Origin: NORP240 sp942492445
GTDB taxonomy: Bacteria; Pseudomonadota; Gammaproteobacteria; Pseudomonadales; Pseudohongiellaceae
Assembly (NCBI GenBank): GCA_942492445.1
Contig: CALOEW010000078.1
Location: forward strand, 1-9,534
Length of the DNA stretch: 9,534 nt
Direction: 5' to 3'
Position numbers and translations under genes: made by a program. This document shows, piece after piece, positions 6,005 through 9,534 of the stretch (its first letter is position 1; each line of letters starts with the position of its first letter). The notes beneath the pieces are model-generated. The model was not told where the DNA came from and made no database searches. It saw only the letters and a list, made by a program, of their open reading frames with translations.

Positions 6005-7616
6005 GTGATCTCTACCGCCAATATCACCATGCAGTTCGGTGCCAAGCCCCTGTTTGAGAACATTTCCGTCAAATTTGGTGATGGCAACCGCTACGGGCTG
6101 ATAGGGGCGAACGGCTGCGGCAAGTCCACCTTCATGAAGATACTCGATGGCAGCCTCGCGCCTTCGGCCGGTAATGTCTCAATCACACCCAATGCACGTG
6201 TCGGCAGGCTGAACCAGGACCAGTTCGCGTTTGAGAACTACAGCGTCATCGATACCGTGATCATGGGGCACCGCGACCTGTGGCGTGTGAAGCGTGAGCG
6301 GGACCGGATCTATGCCCTCGGTGAAATGACCGAAGCGGAGGGTATGCAGGTGGCCGAGCTTGAAATCGAGTTCGCCGAACTGGACGGATACACGGCCGAG
6401 AGCCGGGCCGGTGAATTACTGCTCGGGGCCGGGGTGGAGTCCCGTTTTCATGATGGCCCGATGAGTGAAGTGGCACCCGGTTGGAAACTGCGGGTGCTGC
6501 TGGTGCAGGCGCTGTTTTCCGATCCGGATATCCTGTTGCTGGACGAGCCCACCAACAACCTCGACATCAATACCATTCGCTGGCTGGAAGGCGTGCTAAA
6601 TGAACGCAACTGCACCATGATCATCATTTCCCATGATCGCCATTTTCTCAATACAGTCTGCACCCACATTGCCGACATCGACTTTGGTGAACTGCGCATC
6701 TATCCGGGCAACTACGATGACTTCATGACCGCCTCGACCCAGGCCCGCGAGCGTATGCAATCACAAAAAGCCAAAAAGACAGCAGAGATAGCCGACCTGC
6801 AACAATTCGTCAGCCGCTTCTCGGCCAATGCCTCAAAAGCCAAGCAGGCCACCTCACGAGCACGACGACTTGAAAAAATTGAACTGGATGAAATCAAGGC
6901 CTCCAGCCGCGTCAGCCCCTTTATTCGTTTCAACCAGGAAAAAAAGCTGCACAGACTGGCGCTGACCTTCGAAAGACCTGAGCCATGGTTTTGACAACGA
7001 AACGCTATTTAAAGACGGTAACCTGATCCTGGAAGCCGGCAGCCGTCTGGCCGTGATCGGTGAAAACGGTGTGGGTAAATCCACCTTGCTGCGCTGCCTG
7101 ATGAACGAACTGAAGGCGAACAGCGGCAGCATAAAGTGGGCAGAAAATGCCAGCCTCGGTTATTGTCCGCAGGACAACACAGAAGATTTCAATAGCGAAC
7201 TGAACCTGTTCGACTGGATGAGCCAGTGGCGCCGACCCTGCCACGACGATCAGATCGTACGTGCGACACTCGGGCGCTTGCTGTTTTCCACCGAGGACTT
7301 CAAGAAACAGGCGCGGGTCTGCTCCGGTGGCGAGAAAAACCGCCTGTTGTTCGGTAAGCTGATGATGACGGACCCAAACATTCTGATTATGGACGAACCC
7401 ACCAACCACATGGACATGGAAGCGATCGAAGCCCTCAACCTGGCTCTGGAACACTACGATGGCACCCTGATTTTTGTCAGCCACGACCGGGAGTTCGTGG
7501 CATCCCTGGCGACCCGGGTTATTGAAATCAAGAACCAGGCCCTGGTGGATTACCAGGGCACTTATGAGGAGTACCTGGCCAGTCAGCTGGATTTGAACAC
7601 CGCTGCAAGTTTTTAG
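6005..7616 (+). pseudogene. ybiT: ABC-F ATPase YbiT, one-base frameshift
   Basis: ABC-F protein that closely follows E. coli YbiT from memory (NITMQFGAKPLFENISVKFG near the start). ABC-F proteins are soluble ATPases that act on the ribosome near the tRNA exit site. Half 1: Walker A GANGCGKS (34-41), the atypical signature SEVAPGW (154-160) typical of YbiT, LLLDEPTNNLD (177-187) and His210, then the charged linker (about 240-310). Half 2: GENGVGKS (352-359), CSGGE (439-443), LIMDEPTNHMD (460-470) and His493. The frame breaks at GAAAGACC: one extra A (6972-6974) sends it to TGA at 6992-6994, whereas dropping that A restores FEDLSHGFDNETLFK. The restored protein is 536 residues, close to the usual 530. 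The GTG start at 6005 has AGGA seven bases upstream. It may be a sequencing error, a true lesion, or be partly rescued by +1 slippage at TTT TGA C. Confidence 0.9.
6989..6995 (+). other. TTT TGA C at the out-of-frame ybiT stop
   Basis: Frame 0 ends TGG TTT TGA C. Slipping one base forward on TTTT gives TTT GAC and enters exactly the frame of the second ABC half. The layout resembles the +1 site of prfB (CTT TGA C), but there is no purine-rich Shine-Dalgarno-like stimulator just upstream. Functional slippage is inference. Confidence 0.3.
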
Positions 7617-7652
7617 GCAGCGTTGCCAGCGCGGCGTATCCGGAACCCCGTG

Positions 7653-8440
7653 CTACCACCACCACGCGACGATTCCGAGGCTCAGGATCGACAACATCAG
7701 CGACAGGTAACGGTAGTTCTGCCACCAGGGTCGCTGGTTCAGTTCCAGTGTTTCCGTGCGCCATTGCTGCCTGCTCCAGACCAGCGCCATCGCAGTAGCA
7801 TCGATCGGTCGCTTGTCGAAGAGACTCACAACCACCATCACCCCACAGTTGAACAGGAATAAAATTCCGCACGCGTACAGGTAATGGATCGCCAGCCAAT
7901 CGCCTATTTCATTGGCTATCCAGCCGAGAATCCCCACGGGAATACCCACGACCAGCGTCGTGAGCGCCGCCGTCGACCTGGCGCCACGCCACAGAAGTCC
8001 GGCGCCGAATACCGCCACTATCGGTGGCGTGATATAGGACAGTATCGATTGCAGGTATTGCCACAGGCTTGGGAATCGTTCGATTTGCGGTGCCCACAGA
8101 GCAGCTAGCACCATGAATACCAAGGTTGCCAGTTTACCGATTAACACCAGCTTTTTATCGTCGATGTCCGGGCGCGCACCGGCGACAAAATCCATGGTAA
8201 CCAACGTCGCAGCCGAATTGTAAATGGACTCAGGCTGGAAAGAATAGCGGCCGCCAGCGCAGCCAGCATCAAGCCTCGCAAGCCCACCGGCAGGACATCG
8301 AAAGCCAGTGTGGGAAATACCATGTCCGGATTGTCGAGATCGGGATACAGCGCCGTGGCCATGACGCCGGGCAGGATCAGCAGGAACAGATTCGGTAGCT
8401 TGAGAAAACCGGCGAAGAGCGAACCCCAGCGCGACCGCAA
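7653..8440 (-). pseudogene. Sodium:solute symporter, C-terminal half, frameshifted
   Basis: Two frames together encode about 262 residues of an SSS-family (SglT-like) sodium/solute symporter; intact members have about 500 or more. The first frame (from about 8440 to 8232) gives RWGSLFAGFLKLPNLFLLILPG and GLRGLMLAALAAAILSSL. The second (to the TAG at 7653) continues ESIYNSAATLVTMDFVAGA and later membrane segments, ending SLGIVAWWW. The join is at GCCTGAGTCC (minus strand, near 8231): restoring one G gives the expected SSL-ESIYNSAAT. Upstream of about 8440 the homology stops and the frame meets stop codons, so the first half (sodium-site helices and first membrane segments) is missing. About seven of the usual 13-14 membrane helices remain. 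It cannot be a working transporter as read. It converges on ybiT with a 36-bp gap. The substrate is unknown. Confidence 0.8.
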
Positions 8441-8598
8441 TGTCTGGCGTGGTGATCTGAAAATTTTCCATGGACCGGAAGGTTATCGCAATCAGCCCGG
8501 TACTTACAGACCGGTGGATTCATGCGATTGCGGACAGAACCAGCAGCACAGGGGACACGTGCGAGCCTTTGGATCCGTTCAGCCCCGATAAACAGGAC

Positions 8599-8985
8599 TC
8601 AGGTCCTCGAACATTTTCCTGCGAATGCCAACGCATCCAGTCCATAGTCAATGTACACAAGGACATAGTCTGAACCATTCGGATGAATGGAGAACGTCGC
8701 CTCGCCAAAGGCTATGTCATGTGCCCTGCACACGACATAACCCTTGTTCGACTCACAGGCACCGCTGAAATGAGGCAGATCGGCCCGGCGCCAGCCCTTC
8801 TCAGTATCCACCACCCACGCCTGGTGCTCGAAATCATTGACTTCATCGGTCGAAGTGGAAACTCCGTACTGATCTATGGAAACTCCGGCCACGTCTTCAC
8901 AGAAATAGGTCTCTGCTGAAGCAGCACAGGCGCTTAAACCAAGAGTAACCGTCGTTAGTAGTCGGGCAGATCGGTCTGCGTTCAT
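8599..8985 (-). CDS. Small secreted or lipid-anchored four-cysteine protein
   Basis: A 128-residue protein that I do not recognise. The N-terminus MNADRSARLLTTVTLGLSAC is a signal peptide that can be read two ways: a lipobox LSAC with Cys20 (lipoprotein), or cleavage after ASA (22-24) giving a mature start ETYFCEDV. The mature part has four cysteines (29, 77, 86, 125), enough for two disulfides, and looks beta-rich (for example SDYVLVYIDYG), suggesting a small periplasmic or outer-membrane-associated protein. The start at 8985 is supported by a strong AGGAGG eight bases upstream; the frame runs open to 9150 but that part is not protein-like. The next gene downstream on the same strand is the broken symporter, and no functional link is evident. 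Confidence 0.75.
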   Translation of the reverse strand: MNADRSARLLTTVTLGLSACAASAETYFCEDVAGVSIDQYGVSTSTDEVNDFEHQAWVVDTEKGWRRADLPHFSGACESNKGYVVCRAHDIAFGEATFSIHPNGSDYVLVYIDYGLDALAFAGKCSRT

Positions 8986-9372
8986 GTTCCAGTCCTCCTG
9001 GAAACCTACAAGTCCGGCAACCACTCTGGACCTTATCGAGGTTTCCCTGGAAATCACGTTGAATTTTTGTGGAGTGCTCGAGGGTATACGTCCGGGTCCA
9101 GAATCTGGATCGGTTGATGACCGCATTTGGTTCGGCATTCCGCCCGGCATCAGGCGGTGCTCCTCCCGCCGGATCTGAAGCTGCTGGTTCCCGGAGCGTG
9201 TACAGCCGGGATCCTGCCAAGGGAATCTGTGATGGAAAACCAGATGAAGAGTTCTGTTAATGGTGGGAATCCTCCCGGCTCGCGAATCAGGTGAGTAGGC
9301 GGATCACAACGTCCGGAGACATACAACACCGAGTGCGGGGAGGACCTTGGCGCCTGTCCCTGAGGCTGGACA
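8986..9372. other. Gene-free divergent region
   Basis: These 387 bases separate the secreted-protein gene (-) from the DUF2779-type gene (+). Overlapping short frames here have no recognisable protein. An inverted repeat GGAAACCT (9000-9007) / AGGTTTCC (9039-9046) lies in the leader of the secreted-protein gene, starting just beyond its Shine-Dalgarno. A short dyad lies near 9096-9112 (GGTCCAG aat CTGGATC). No clear promoter pair or RNA gene was seen. Confidence 0.4.
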
Positions 9373-9534
9373 ATGAACCATCAACTGCGAAAATCAGAAC
9401 GTCTTTCCAAGGGCAGGATACTGGCCTGGAAGCAATGTCCCAAGCGCCTCTACCTGGAAGTGTATCGGCCGGAACTGGCCGCCGCGGACGAACAGGCCGA
9501 CTACTGGTTTGCACAAGGGCCATGCTGAAGTAGG
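9373..9534 (+). CDS. DUF2779-type protein, N-terminus (frameshifted, cut by window)
   Basis: From the ATG at 9373 the frame gives 51 residues containing LSKGRILAWKQCPKRLYLEV and YRPELA, which match the start of DUF2779 proteins as I recall them (typically LSKSRxxxGLQCPKRLWLEVHRPEL). That family is about 500 residues, with a PD-(D/E)XK nuclease-like, Cas4-like fold suggested; its role is unproven. The frame stops at TGA 9526-9528, but dropping one C at 9520-9521 (GGGCCATGC) continues as FAQGHAEVG, close to the family's FxxGHxVGE. So this is a one-base insertion near the window edge, either an error or a real lesion. The start has GAGG about seven bases upstream. The rest of the gene lies beyond the window. 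Confidence 0.65.

Noticed and set aside
8520..8708. 62-codon minus-strand frame with a hydrophobic tail (SPVLLVLSAIA) as the missing front of the symporter
   Set aside because: It mostly overlaps the secreted-protein gene in another frame and shows no symporter motif.
9069..9260. 63-codon plus-strand frame in the divergent region
   Set aside because: Composition and lack of a ribosome-binding site do not support a gene.

Overview
The window (about 56% GC by eye) looks like chromosome from a gammaproteobacterium, probably a marine one of the Marinobacter/Alcanivorax/Halomonas kind. The strongest pointers are a PA4780-type RIO1-like kinase and an ABC-F protein that closely follows E. coli YbiT. 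The genus is inference only. No tRNA, rRNA, CRISPR array, phage gene or intact transposase was found.

Layout. (1) 36-974 (-): a cytosolic-type sulfotransferase, divergent from 1116-1859 (+), an exported NAD(P)-binding protein of the F420_oxidored fold; they share a 141-bp gap. (2) 1860-2170: gene-free leader with two hairpins, ahead of 2171-3463 (+), an AAA+ ATPase with a winged-helix-like N-terminus, from a conserved but functionally unassigned family. (3) 3576-4433 (-): RIO1-like kinase, preceded on the same strand by a 38-codon lysine-rich gene (4551-4667). A 73-bp inverted-repeat element lies between them and a related 164-bp element lies upstream (4887-5050). (4) 5252-5890 (+): M50-type intramembrane metalloprotease, followed by a likely promoter and ybiT (6005-7616, +), which carries a one-base insertion. 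(5) 7653-8440 (-): C-terminal half of a sodium:solute symporter, frameshifted and lacking its front half. (6) 8599-8985 (-): small secreted or lipid-anchored four-cysteine protein. (7) 9373 to the right edge (+): start of a DUF2779-type gene, again with a one-base shift.

The genes are mostly housekeeping or orphan and do not form one pathway. The unusual features are the small repeat family that touches gene ends and leaders (4482-4554, 4887-5050, perhaps 988-1003), the run of three single-base frameshifts between 6974 and 9521 (decay or sequencing error), and a prfB-like +1 slippery context (TTT TGA C) exactly where the out-of-frame ybiT reading stops. I see no convincing new defence or biosynthetic system; the AAA+ ATPase and the exported Rossmann protein are the most promising proteins of unknown role.
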